A stretch of DNA of 64,000 nucleotides, taken from positions 372,001 through 436,000 of the forward strand of contig NZ_JACICD010000003.1 in the NCBI RefSeq assembly GCF_014195655.1. Reading direction: 5' to 3'. Position numbers and translations under genes: made by a program. Below, piece after piece: positions 50,310-57,522 of the stretch. Source of the DNA: Ancylobacter tetraedralis (lineage in GTDB: Bacteria > Pseudomonadota > Alphaproteobacteria > Rhizobiales > Xanthobacteraceae). Numbering within the stretch: position 1 is the first letter of the stretch; each line of letters opens with the position of its first letter. The notes under the pieces were generated by a model. That model ran no database searches, was not told the origin of the DNA, and saw only the letters and a program-made list of their open reading frames with translations.

Positions 50310-50532
50310 CAGGCAAGCGCTGGCGGTCCCTCGGTCCAGGTGCTCATCGGCTTCATCGCCCGAATTCGGATGCACGCGTTGATCGCCTTGGGCGAATAGC
50401 CCTCCGCCTTCGCCTCGGCGTTCAGCGCGGCTTCGTCCTTCGAAAACTGCTTCTTCGCCTCGCGGATTGCCTCCTTCGCTCAATATAGGCGCGCAGCTTC
50501 TCGGCACTTGCGGTAATGGTCCCACGGCTCAT
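50309..50532 (-). pseudogene. Frameshifted GapR/DUF2312-like gene remnant
   Basis: The minus strand begins MSRGTITASAEKLRAYIER and, after a one-base shift near 50476, continues EAIREAKKQFSKDEAALNAE, AKAEGYSPKAINACIRIRAM, KP. This is the helical pattern of DUF2312/GapR-like nucleoid proteins, many of which are phage-borne (IERLEEEK...EAKGxGFD...IRLRK). The unshifted frame hits a stop. The 3' end abuts the IS5 remnant and its last residues are probably not original. Confidence 0.6.
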
Positions 50533-50568
50533 CTCATCGCCCTCCAAGGCGTCGGGAGGATCTCTCGG

Positions 50569-50820
50569 TCAGTGGGAAAACAGGTCGGCCACCGGCAGTG
50601 CCGGCCGGTCGGCGGGAGACGTCGTCTTCAACTCGGTGGCCAGAAACGCGGTGGTGATTTCCACCAGCTCTCTCGCCACCTTGGCGCGGCGGCCGGAGTG
50701 CCGGGCCCGCTCGCGCTCATATTCGGCGGTCTTCTCCGCCCGCACCCGGCGCAGCTTGTGCGCCGCCATCTGTGTCGGCGTGGGCCTGGGGTTGGCGGTC
50801 TTCACATAGATCCGCGCCAT
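50569..50820 (-). CDS. Small hypothetical, phage-like basic protein
   Basis: 83 aa, lysine/arginine-rich first half (MARIYVKTANPRPTPTQMAA, HKLRRVRAEKTAEYERERAR), then a helical C-terminal part (ELVEITTAFLATELKTTSPA). Start at 50820 follows GGAGG; a GTG at 50841 overlaps the upstream gene's stop by 4 bp and could also be used. No family recognised. Coupled to the upstream HTH-like gene. Confidence 0.55.
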   Translation of the reverse strand: MARIYVKTANPRPTPTQMAAHKLRRVRAEKTAEYERERARHSGRRAKVARELVEITTAFLATELKTTSPADRPALPVADLFSH

Positions 50821-50837
50821 CGTCGCCTCCGGGGTGA

Positions 50838-51200
50838 TCACACCTCGCCCAGCGCCGCGCGCGCCGCCTGAAGGCTCGCATCCACCGCGCGAACCTCGCT
50901 CTCAGGAGCGCGGCCAGCTTTCGCCGCAAGGAAGGCGCGCTCGGTTTCCAGCTTGCGGATTTCGGATGCGAGTTCGCGATCCACGGTGGCCAGGAGCCAT
51001 TCGTAGACATGCTTTTTGATCGCCTTGATGCGCCCTCGCCGAAGGTTTTCCATCGTGCCGGGGGACAGGCCAACGCGCCTTGCAACAAGGGGGCGCACCG
51101 CAGTGATGTTCAAGCCGGTCCCCTCCGCCTCTTTCTTCTCGAGGCGCTTGACCAGATGCGACGCCAGATCTTCGTCGCTGAAGGCATTCGCGCGGATCAT
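50838..51200 (-). CDS. Hypothetical protein with possible helix-turn-helix
   Basis: 120 aa. The segment ITAVRPLVARRVGLSPGTME followed by NLRRGRIKAIKKHVYEWLLA looks like a DNA-binding helix-turn-helix, and the C-terminal half (ASEIRKLETERAFLAAKAGR) is a probable coiled coil. Upstream in-frame starts at 51224 and 51230 exist; none has a strong ribosome-binding site. It overlaps the next gene by 3-4 bp. Context is the decayed phage-like region. Function unknown. Confidence 0.55.
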   Translation of the reverse strand: MIRANAFSDEDLASHLVKRLEKKEAEGTGLNITAVRPLVARRVGLSPGTMENLRRGRIKAIKKHVYEWLLATVDRELASEIRKLETERAFLAAKAGRAPESEVRAVDASLQAARAALGEV

Positions 51201-51540
51201 TCGTCCATCACCGGTGGATGACATGTCCATCTAATCCGTGCTCTTGTAGGGGCACCGAATAGATGGACATCGGAGATTGATCGAGATCCCGCAGACCCGG
51301 GCTGGCTTCGCACCCACCACGGCGCGCCCGCTCGACACCACACGCCAAGCCGCCGTTCTGGTCGGGCCTCTCCCCGGCAAGGGAGAGCGCGACGAGACGC
51401 CGGGAATGAACAAAGTCCCCGCCGCCTGAAAAGGGCTCAGCCAGCTTCACCACATCGCAGAAGAGGCGCGACGCCGGTTCGACGGGTCGCCCGAAGAAGG
51501 TCGCGGCAACGAACTCCTCGGAGCTCGGGTTCAGCAGGCT
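51201..51540. other. Gap with an uncertain minus-strand frame
   Basis: 340 bp without an assigned gene. On the minus strand, directly after the TGA at 51541 and in the same frame, an open stretch reads SLLNPSSEEFVAATFFGRPV then EPASRLFCDVVKLAEPFSGG and continues to 51208. It has gene-like codons but no ATG, so it may be a decayed gene or a GTG-started small one (GTG at 51453). Confidence 0.35.
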
Positions 51541-51876
51541 TCACAGCGCCTCGATCGAGGTCGGGCGCGCCTTGCGACAAGCGTGCACATGATAGAATTT
51601 CTGTCCCGGGAACTCATGAAGACGCAGGCCAATCATTCCGCACGACGAGTGGCAGACATCGGCCACCACATAAACCTTCCCCTGCTCGGGAGCGGCGCAT
51701 GGCTCCGCTGAGAATACCGTACCGTCATCACCCACGATAAAATCGTTGGCGCCAAACGGATCGATGCACACAACGACATCGCCCGGCACGATGCTCGTGC
51801 TGTCGTCGAAGCGCAGGCGCGGCGCACGGGCCGGGCCGCCCAGAGGGAAATCAATGATCCTGCGGCGGAGGCCCAT
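51541..51876 (-). CDS. Small phage-like protein with SH3-like beta core
   Basis: 111 aa protein. The core (IVPGDVVVCIDPFGANDFIV, then GKVYVVADVCHSSCGMIGLR, LHEFPG.KFYHVHACRKARP) has the alternating pattern of the small 'VVCVD...G..Y.V' proteins that are frequent in rhizobial prophages and end in a R-P-T-[DS]-I motif, here RPTSIEAL. Function unknown. The start ATG at 51876 is preceded by GGGGTGGAG. Confidence 0.6.
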   Translation of the reverse strand: MGLRRRIIDFPLGGPARAPRLRFDDSTSIVPGDVVVCIDPFGANDFIVGDDGTVFSAEPCAAPEQGKVYVVADVCHSSCGMIGLRLHEFPGQKFYHVHACRKARPTSIEAL

Positions 51877-51902
51877 CACTCCACCCCGGAGTTCGCGAGA
51901 TC

Positions 51903-52367
51903 GTGGTGATAGAGCGCTGCATAGGGAGGCTCCTCGCCCGCAGCCATCGCGCGCAAGCAGAGGATGGAGACGTCATTGCATCTATTCGGAAAGCTGAAGC
52001 GGTGGATAAACTCCTCCGCTATCGCAACGTGCGCAGGATCCGAGCCATGCTTCCGCTTGTCTCGTCCACCGAAGCGTTCGGCTATTACCTCGTCGGAAGC
52101 CGTCTTTGGTACGCCTACCGCGCTCTTGCCGACATCGCTCTCGCGCGCGGCGCGATCGACGAGGCCGGCTTGGCCACCATCGCGGCCGACGTGCTGGCCT
52201 GCCTCGACGGAGGAGAGGATGAGGTCATCGGAAAGGCGGACACCGCCAAGGCCCGGGCGTTCGCTGCGGAAGAGGCGCGCAAGATATTCGCCGAGGCGCG
52301 CACACTTCGAGAGAAGCAGGCCAAGGCCGTAGGACCAGGCGCCGAACCCGACGCCAAGGAGGAATGA
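51903..52367 (+). CDS. Hypothetical protein of the accessory region
   Basis: Up to 154 aa from a GTG at 51903, though the start may lie further in because the divergent gene begins only 26 bp away. The plus frame has strong GC bias at third positions and a sensible Ala/Glu/Arg-rich helical sequence (LRYRNVRRIRAMLPLVSSTE, AFGYYLVGSRLWYAYRALAD, ending in a Lys/Glu-rich helix). The overlapping minus-strand frame lacks this. No family recognised. Confidence 0.5.
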   Translation: MVIERCIGRLLARSHRAQAEDGDVIASIRKAEAVDKLLRYRNVRRIRAMLPLVSSTEAFGYYLVGSRLWYAYRALADIALARGAIDEAGLATIAADVLACLDGGEDEVIGKADTAKARAFAAEEARKIFAEARTLREKQAKAVGPGAEPDAKEE

Positions 52368-52659
52368 CGTCGCGCTCATTGTGCGGGCTCCGGATGGGGT
52401 GCGGGCTCGGTCGCGAGATGAGGCGATGGCGCGCTGCATAGGCCGTGAACCGATCGAGCGCGCCAATCAATGCCCCACCTCGCGTAGAGAGATGAGTGGA
52501 CTCAATCAGTAATTGATTTGAATTTTCAACAGCTTGCGGCGACACACCAACACGTGGGCGTGATGGCCGGTAACTTTTTCCGCGATTGCGACGGTCAGTC
52601 GGCAATGCATACAATGACCCTGTGGGAGCCCAAGAAAAGCGCTCTCAGGGGGAGCCATC

Positions 52660-52929
52660 ATGCATCGTGGTGTGGGCGACTGGCCGGTCGCAGAACCGGT
52701 GCCAGTGCAGGATGAGTTTGTCACCCAGGTCGCAGAAATCGAACTTCTTGGAGACAATGCTCGCATTGTCCTTTGCACCCCAAGACACATCCCCGGAACC
52801 GATCAATACGAGAGGGATTTAGTGTCCAAACTCGTTGCTCCCGTCAGAGACGCGCTTGCCATGCTCGACTTCTGCCGTGCAGCGCTTCAACCGCAAGGGA
52901 ACGTCGTGCCCTTCATCCCGCATCACTGA
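52660..52929 (+). CDS. Small phage-like hypothetical protein
   Basis: 89 aa with an ATG after GGGGGAG. The central part (DEFVTQVAEIELLGDNARIV, LCTPRHIPGTDQYERDLVSK, LVAPVRDALAMLDFC) resembles small proteins in rhizobial prophage early regions that share an 'I-LGDNxR-x-E/D..IVxxLVxPVxA' pattern. Function unknown. Its end overlaps the end of the convergent Cro-like pseudogene by a few bases. Confidence 0.6.
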   Translation: MHRGVGDWPVAEPVPVQDEFVTQVAEIELLGDNARIVLCTPRHIPGTDQYERDLVSKLVAPVRDALAMLDFCRAALQPQGNVVPFIPHH

Positions 52930-53181
52930 GCGGCCTCCGCACCCCCGCGCATGCCAAAAATGGCGGTGCCGCGATTTTTTGTGCTTGGCAAGTTCTGCCT
53001 GGACGATCGGATAATGCGTCGCTGGGACACGACGGCGGGCGCGCCAATTTGCTACAGACGAAACCGAAGAATGACCGATCAATCACACCGCGGACGTGTT
53101 GCCGCCCAGGGCGGCGATCACCTCGTCAACCGTTGTGATGACGGCAGGTGCCTCGGCATCCGCAGTGATGATAGCGTTCAT
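52923..53181 (-). pseudogene. Cro/YdaS-like regulator, broken by a stop codon and a frameshift
   Basis: Minus strand from ATG 53181: MNAIITADAEAPAVITTVDE, VIAALGGNTSAV, then TGA at 53083-53085, then in the same frame LIGHSSVSSVANWRARRRVP, ATHYPIVQAELAKHKK. An A6 run (T's at 52975-52980 on the plus strand) then shifts the frame; one base removed restores NRGTAIFGMRGGAEAAQ and a stop at 52923. Reading the TGA as CGA gives a complete small HTH protein of the Cro/YdaS type with the typical NWRARxRxP motif. It diverges from the XRE repressor gene across two operators, like a phage cI/cro switch. Confidence 0.72.
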
Positions 53182-53188
53182 AGCATCG

Positions 53189-53213
53189 AAATTATCACGT
53201 TATGTGATAATTT
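53189..53213. promoter_or_regulatory. Operator palindrome O1 (CAC-N5-GTG type)
   Basis: Perfect inverted repeat AAATTATCAC-GTTAT-GTGATAATTT, 8 bp upstream of the Cro-like pseudogene start and about 57 bp upstream of the XRE gene start. Probable repressor-binding site. Confidence 0.78.
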
Positions 53214-53236
53214 TAAGCACCACAAAACGGATATTT

Positions 53237-53254
53237 TAATCACATTCTGTGAAT
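53237..53254. promoter_or_regulatory. Operator palindrome O2 (CAC-N5-GTG type)
   Basis: TTAATCAC-ATTCT-GTGAATGA, an imperfect copy of O1 with the same CAC-N5-GTG centre, 45 bp from it centre to centre and 15 bp upstream of the XRE gene ATG. Confidence 0.65.
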
Positions 53255-53269
53255 GAGATGATTGCGCCC

Positions 53270-53581
53270 ATGACTGAGGCGGACAGGCCATTCATAGAGA
53301 TCGGCGAGCGGATCGCACGTCTCCGATTTTTTCTCGGGTACAAGACCCAGGCCGATTTCGCGCGCTTCCTAGGGGTGGCCGCAAATCTTCTCAGCATGAT
53401 GGAAACTGGCTTGCGCCGCCCGACGAGCGACTTTGCCCTTCTGCTGCAGTCGCGCACAGGAGCCGACATGCATTGGCTCTATACGGGGTCAACGGCGAAC
53501 ATGCCGCTTCGCTTCCAGCCCATGCTCGATACGGCGGCGCCGGAACGCGCCCGTCGCGGGCGCCCGAGCAAGTCGCAGTGA
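53270..53581 (+). CDS. XRE-family (phage repressor-like) transcriptional regulator
   Basis: 103 aa DNA-binding protein. A lambda-repressor-like HTH occupies residues ~10-65 (RIARLRFFLGYKTQADFARF, LGVAANLLSMMETGLRRPTS), followed by a short tail ending RRGRPSKSQ. The ATG at 53270 is preferred to a GTG at 53249 because that GTG lies inside operator O2. It faces a broken Cro-like gene across two palindromes, so it is probably the surviving repressor of a decayed phage-type switch, acting on O1/O2 and perhaps on the related pair at 55.84-55.90 kb. Confidence 0.8.
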   Translation: MTEADRPFIEIGERIARLRFFLGYKTQADFARFLGVAANLLSMMETGLRRPTSDFALLLQSRTGADMHWLYTGSTANMPLRFQPMLDTAAPERARRGRPSKSQ

Positions 53582-53728
53582 ACTAAACCTTTTCGCGCAT
53601 TAACCATCACTGCGTCAGTTGGCGCAGCTGTGCCGGGCGTCAGCCCATTGCGGCACAGAATACCTTAAAGTAGTGTCAACCTACCATGGCGCCGCCGTTA
53701 CCCCCAGAGCGCCAGGAGAGGTGCGCTC

Positions 53729-55813
53729 GTGCCCAAGAACCATGGACCCTTAGACTTGGCTTTATTGGCTATTTCTCTCGTGCTTGGGCTGGCTGTCTAC
53801 TCGGTTAATCGGGGGTTCGACGTTTCATTTGATCAATTGAACTACCATTATTACACTGCCTTTGCATATCTCAATGATCGCATCGACATCGACGCGGCAC
53901 CGGCGCAGATCATACACAGTTACTTCAACCCTCTGGTCTATCTTCCTTTCTATGTCCTGCTGGAGAATGCCGGTCCTTTAGGCACGAGCATCAGCTTGGC
54001 CATCATCCACTCTGCCAACTACGTATTGGTCGGCTTGATAACGTCGTTTTTGGTTTCTCGGCATAGCGCCATCTACCGATGGTCATGTGTTGCCGCAGCG
54101 ACCGTGATCGCTCTCGCCAGCCCCATGGCCCTTTCCGAAGTCGGGACTTCATTCGCCGATATCCTCTCCGCAATTCCAGTTCTGATCTCGGTCGCCATCC
54201 TAGTTTCATCTTCTGGGACAGCCGCCCGCGGGCTCCTGCTGAGCGGGCTCCTTATCGGCGCGGCTACCGCGCTCAAGCTGACCAATGGCACATTCGCGAT
54301 CTCGCTGGGAGCGACCTGCCTTATCTGCGCGCCCGGCATGTACGGCCGGTTGCGAGCGGCGTCATTGGCGAGCATAGGCCTTGTCGCCGGTTTCATCACT
54401 GTCGGCGGAACTTGGTCCCTGACGCTCTGGACCAGATTCGGAAACCCGATTTTTCCCTATTACAACTCGATCTTCCGCTCCCCTGACTTCCCACCGACAT
54501 CGGACATCGACCGAAGATACATCCCGGAAAGCATCCTCGATGGCGTGGCATATCCCTTCCGATGGGCAATCGGAATCGTGCCAGCCCCGGAGATTGGCTT
54601 TCAGGATGCGCGCTTCGCCGCGCTGATCGTGTTGCTGGCGCTTTGCGGGGCCATGGCATTGATCGGCCGGCGCTCAACAACGTCATCTATTCGATCGTGG
54701 GCGACCCCGGGCGTCAGGCTCGCCGCGTTCTGGATGGTCTCATTTATCGTGTGGCTCACGGTCTTTGCGATCCAGCGCTACATCGTGGTCTTGGAGCTTC
54801 TCTGCGGCCCGTTGGCCGTCTTGACGGTGCAATGGCTGTTCGGCGGCAGATATCGGATCGTCCAGATCGCCGCTTGCGGAGCATTGGCGGTTGCCGCAGT
54901 GCTGACCGTAAAGGTCCCGGACTGGGGACACATCGCTTTCACCTCTGAACCCTATGGACTGGAAGTTCCCGCCGAGATCCGTGGCGACCACATATTCCTG
55001 ATGGCAGGAGAGCCGGTTTCACACGTCATCCCCGCACTGTCGCCGAACGCCAGATTCTACGGCGTCTGGGAGTATGAGCAGACGATGGCAGCCGCGGGTA
55101 CTACATTCACCCGTCGCCTCCAGCAGGCCATTCGAGAAGCCGGCACGACGCGAATCTTCGTCATCGCCAACTACCCGATGACTATGGCGACACGGCTCCA
55201 CGTCGGGAGTTACGGCTTGCAGTCCAAAATGGATTGCATCCCGATAACCGGCTTCGCCTATGGCGAGCGTACGAACTTCGCTTGTGAACTCCAGCAAGTG
55301 GAGGGCACCGGCGCTCTGGCGGCTGTTCTGCCCCCGGACGAGCCCGTCATCTTTGGCTCGGGCGGTGATGGATTTGCCATCCTCGCTTCTGAGACCAACT
55401 CCGATTGGCGGGGGGCCGGCCCTACTGCCGTACTTCAGGATGGCCACGGGCCCAGTTTGCTATTTCGTCGGCCGGACGGGCACATTCCTAGCCGAAGTCT
55501 GCGAGTAGATATTGCCTATGAAGTCGCTCCTGGAGATGACAGCGGCATCGAGATCATACCGAAGATAAATGGCCGAACGCCAGATCAGAGCTTGACCGAG
55601 GCGGATCCAATCCATTCGATCAAGATAGTCAAGACTTGCATCGCGGAGACGGCTTTGGCGAGATCCGAAGAAGGGCCGCATGTCGTTCGGCTGACGCTTC
55701 GCCTGGACCGATCTAGCAAAGAACCGAGACCCGTTCTGGTGCGTTCGGTGCGGTGGCGTTCTGACGAGGCCGCCTGCATTGCTTCCAAGCCCGCAGCGCT
55801 CTCTGTCGACTAG
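53729..55813 (+). CDS. GT-C-like membrane glycosyltransferase of the accessory region
   Basis: 694 aa integral membrane protein. About ten to twelve hydrophobic helices fill residues 8-430; the first periplasmic loop has FDQLNYHYYTAFAYLNDRID then APAQIIHSYFNPLVYLPFYV, the kind of acidic/aromatic loop found in GT-C (GT87/DUF2029-like) lipid-linked glycosyltransferases. The remaining ~260 residues are a soluble periplasmic domain. Codon use is less GC-biased than in core genes (many ATT, TTT, GAT), a sign of transfer. GTG start preceded by AGGAGAGG. It stands alone between the XRE repressor and a second operator pair; donor and acceptor are unknown. Confidence 0.68.
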   Translation: MPKNHGPLDLALLAISLVLGLAVYSVNRGFDVSFDQLNYHYYTAFAYLNDRIDIDAAPAQIIHSYFNPLVYLPFYVLLENAGPLGTSISLAIIHSANYVLVGLITSFLVSRHSAIYRWSCVAAATVIALASPMALSEVGTSFADILSAIPVLISVAILVSSSGTAARGLLLSGLLIGAATALKLTNGTFAISLGATCLICAPGMYGRLRAASLASIGLVAGFITVGGTWSLTLWTRFGNPIFPYYNSIFRSPDFPPTSDIDRRYIPESILDGVAYPFRWAIGIVPAPEIGFQDARFAALIVLLALCGAMALIGRRSTTSSIRSWATPGVRLAAFWMVSFIVWLTVFAIQRYIVVLELLCGPLAVLTVQWLFGGRYRIVQIAACGALAVAAVLTVKVPDWGHIAFTSEPYGLEVPAEIRGDHIFLMAGEPVSHVIPALSPNARFYGVWEYEQTMAAAGTTFTRRLQQAIREAGTTRIFVIANYPMTMATRLHVGSYGLQSKMDCIPITGFAYGERTNFACELQQVEGTGALAAVLPPDEPVIFGSGGDGFAILASETNSDWRGAGPTAVLQDGHGPSLLFRRPDGHIPSRSLRVDIAYEVAPGDDSGIEIIPKINGRTPDQSLTEADPIHSIKIVKTCIAETALARSEEGPHVVRLTLRLDRSSKEPRPVLVRSVRWRSDEAACIASKPAALSVD

Positions 55814-55840
55814 CGGCTAAGAGGGCGATCCTCTCATCAT

Positions 55841-55869
55841 AAAAATCATCACAAATAGTGATGATTTTT
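55841..55869. promoter_or_regulatory. Operator-like palindrome O3, also terminator-like
   Basis: Perfect inverted repeat AAAAATCATCAC-AAATA-GTGATGATTTTT (12-bp arms), same CAC-N5-GTG centre as O1. Because T's follow on the plus strand it could also terminate the glycosyltransferase gene that ends 28 bp before. Confidence 0.6.
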
Positions 55870-55875
55870 TGCTTA

Positions 55876-55900
55876 TAATTATCACAACACGTGACATTAA
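55876..55900. promoter_or_regulatory. Operator-like palindrome O4 (CAC-N5-GTG type)
   Basis: TAATTATCAC-AACAC-GTGACATTAA. The reverse complement of its left part, GTGATAATTATAAGC, matches the right arm and flank of O1 (GTGATAATTTTAAGC) at all but one position. Confidence 0.55.
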
Positions 55901-55901
55901 C

Positions 55902-55931
55902 GCGCGCATCAGCCCCGCGGCTGATGCGCGC
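55902..55931. repeat. Perfect 13-bp hairpin
   Basis: GCGCGCATCAGCC pairs with GGCTGATGCGCGC around CCGC. There is no T-run on either side, so it is not a standard terminator. It lies directly beside operator-like O4. Confidence 0.6.
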
Positions 55932-55999
55932 CCGGCGGCGGCTTCCCCGCCGTCCAAGCCCCGCCGATCGCTGGGCGTGCTCCCTTTTTTTGCTGATGG

Positions 56000-56014
56000 G
56001 AACGAGACGATAAC
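56000..56014. promoter_or_regulatory. Degenerate SOS-box-like site
   Basis: GAAC-GAGACGA-TAAC followed by AAGCGAG, resembling the intact boxes at 56641 and 63290 (both followed by AAGCG) with one base lost from the second half-site. Probably a decayed copy. Confidence 0.35.
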
Positions 56015-56036
56015 AAGCGAGCACCGGTTCTGGATG

Positions 56037-56303
56037 TGAACCGCCCCTAGATTCCTGGACGCCTTCTTCCCTAAATTTTGAGGCAAGGAGGCCCCGATGG
56101 GCAAAGCGAACTTCACCGAGGACTTCAAGCGCGACGCGGTCCTTCAGATCACCGAGCGGGGCTATCCGATTGCGGAGGTGGCGGCGCGGCTGGGGATCAG
56201 CAAGTACTCGCTCTACGAGTGGAGGAAACGGTACGGCAAGCCTGCCGCCGTGGCCCACGATGACGATCAGGCTGCCGAGGTCCGCCAGCTTAGGTTACCA
56301 TGA
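56037..56303 (+). mobile_element. IS3-family insertion sequence remnant (left end)
   Basis: Begins at TGAACCGCCCC (56037-56047), a typical IS3-family terminal repeat, followed by the start of OrfA at 56097: MGKANFTEDFKRDAVLQITE, RGYPIAEVAARLGISKYSLY, EWRKRYGKPAA. This is the HTH of an IS3 OrfA. The frame ends prematurely at 56303 soon after AAEVRQL, where a full OrfA would continue into a leucine zipper; OrfB and the right end are missing. A 5' fragment of an insertion sequence, not mobile. Confidence 0.78.
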
Positions 56304-56340
56304 GCATTGATTGACATTCCAGCACCGGCGGGTGTGGCGT

Positions 56341-56607
56341 CTACCCCACTTCTCCATGGCGATTGATCCACCGCGACGGACGCCCCCTCGGATAGCCCCA
56401 AGACGCGCCTCTACGGGCCTCGTCCACCCGCCGCCGCAACACAGCCTGCCCAAGCAGAAGGGCGCGTATGGTCGCCCTAGCGTCCCCTGCGCACGTCTCC
56501 AGCGCCTCGTCTATGGCCTCCTCGGGGACGGTGAAGGCGTCGCCCTCGGTGGATGATTCGGGTGCCTCAGGCGGGGCGGAAGGCTGGACGTGGGCGTTCA
56601 CAGGCAT
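56341..56607 (-). CDS. SOS-linked small companion protein, copy 1
   Basis: 88 aa, family not recognised. After a Pro/Glu-rich leader the core is AIDEALETCAGDARATIRAL, LLGQAVLRRRVDEARRG, then SWGYPRGRPSRW. It is clearly related to the protein at 63026-63250: both share I-D-x(2-3)-L-E-x-C-x-(G/D)-D-A-R-x-x-I-R-x-L and an Arg-Pro-rich C-terminus. Start ATG 56607 is preceded by GAGGAGAGCC. A GAAC-N7-GAAC SOS box lies 34 bp upstream, between this gene and the divergent SRAP gene. DNA-damage induction is expected; the molecular role is unknown. Confidence 0.65.
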   Translation of the reverse strand: MPVNAHVQPSAPPEAPESSTEGDAFTVPEEAIDEALETCAGDARATIRALLLGQAVLRRRVDEARRGASWGYPRGRPSRWINRHGEVG

Positions 56608-56640
56608 GGGCGGCTCTCCTCGTCCATCATCGAAACATGA

Positions 56641-56655
56641 GAACGAAGAGGGAAC
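56641..56655. promoter_or_regulatory. LexA/SOS box between small protein and SRAP gene
   Basis: GAAC-GAAGAGG-GAAC, the alphaproteobacterial SOS box, in a 110-bp divergent promoter region. It can control the small protein (34 bp away) and the SRAP gene (63 bp away). Confidence 0.78.
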
Positions 56656-56717
56656 AAGCGAGAACCCCGAGCCTTCCCCTGCTACGCTGCCGAGGACGCA
56701 GCGAGGGACCGGGAGCC

Positions 56718-57443
56718 ATGTGCGGACGCTACAGTCAGCAATATACGTGGGCAGAGGTGCACGCCTTCAGCCAGCCGCTCACGCTCACGGGTCCCGCCTC
56801 GAACCTCCAGCCGCATTACAACATCGCCCCTACCGAAATGGCCGGGGTGCTGGTTCCCCAAGCGGACGGCTCCCTGCGCTATGAGCGGATGCGCTGGCAA
56901 CTCGTGCCGCGCTGGTGGAAGAAAAGCCTCAAGGAGGTTCCCGCCACGTTCAACGCGCGAGCCGAGGAGGTAGCGGACAAGCCGATGTTCCGCGATGCCT
57001 TCCGCTCCCGCCGCTGCATCATCCCGGCGTCAGGTTTCTTTGAATGGAGCGGGCCGAAAGGGGATAGACAGCCTTGGTACATCACCGCCGCATCGGGCGA
57101 GTTGCTCGGCTTCGCGGGCCTCTATGACCGGTGGAGGAACCCCGAGACGGGCGAGGAGGTGCCGAGTTGCACCATCATCGTCACCACGGCGAACAGCTTC
57201 ATGGGGCAGATACACGACCGTATGCCGGTCATCCTCGACAGGGCGGACTGGCAGGCGTGGATTGAGGAGCCGCGCGAGGATTTGCTGAGGCCAGCCCCGG
57301 AGGGACCGTTGCGGCGCTGGAGGGTGACGCAGGCGATGAACAGCAGCCGCTACAAGGAGGCGGATGCGATTGAGCCGGTGGAGCCGGAAGGTGGATCGGC
57401 CAGTGCCAAGCGGGGGACCATAGCAACTTGCCAGGGTGATTAG
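56718..57443 (+). CDS. SRAP-domain DNA-protein crosslink protein (YedK/HMCES), copy 1
   Basis: 241 aa SOS-response-associated peptidase. It starts MCGRYSQQYTW, exposing the catalytic Cys2 after Met removal; Asn and Arg of the active site are in ATFNARAEEVADKPMFRDAF; the catalytic Glu is in IIPASGFFEWSGPKGDRQPW; the His is in IHDRMPVILDRADWQAWIEE. SRAP proteins form a covalent thiazolidine link with abasic sites in single-stranded DNA and protect them. GGGAG precedes the ATG. SOS box upstream, small companion gene divergent, tRNA-Glu about 180 bp downstream. Confidence 0.92.
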   Translation: MCGRYSQQYTWAEVHAFSQPLTLTGPASNLQPHYNIAPTEMAGVLVPQADGSLRYERMRWQLVPRWWKKSLKEVPATFNARAEEVADKPMFRDAFRSRRCIIPASGFFEWSGPKGDRQPWYITAASGELLGFAGLYDRWRNPETGEEVPSCTIIVTTANSFMGQIHDRMPVILDRADWQAWIEEPREDLLRPAPEGPLRRWRVTQAMNSSRYKEADAIEPVEPEGGSASAKRGTIATCQGD

Positions 57444-57522
57444 CAGCCCATTCGCTAGCGCCACACTGAGCTTCTTCAGGATCGGAGCCGCGCGGCTGAG
57501 TCGTCCTGCCACACCCCCCGCA

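Noticed and set aside
49801-50525. Open minus-strand frame upstream of recA through the IS5 remnant
   Set aside because: It runs antisense through the transposase remnant and ignores the recognised GapR-like frame; no coherent protein.
51876-52466. Minus-strand frame overlapping the 154-aa plus-strand gene, with a hydrophobic start
   Set aside because: Third-position GC bias favours the plus frame; the minus frame has unbalanced composition. Some doubt remains because its end touches the next minus-strand gene.
52506-52790. Minus-strand frame with a CxxC near its end
   Set aside because: Overlaps a better-supported plus-strand gene and has poor composition in its first half.
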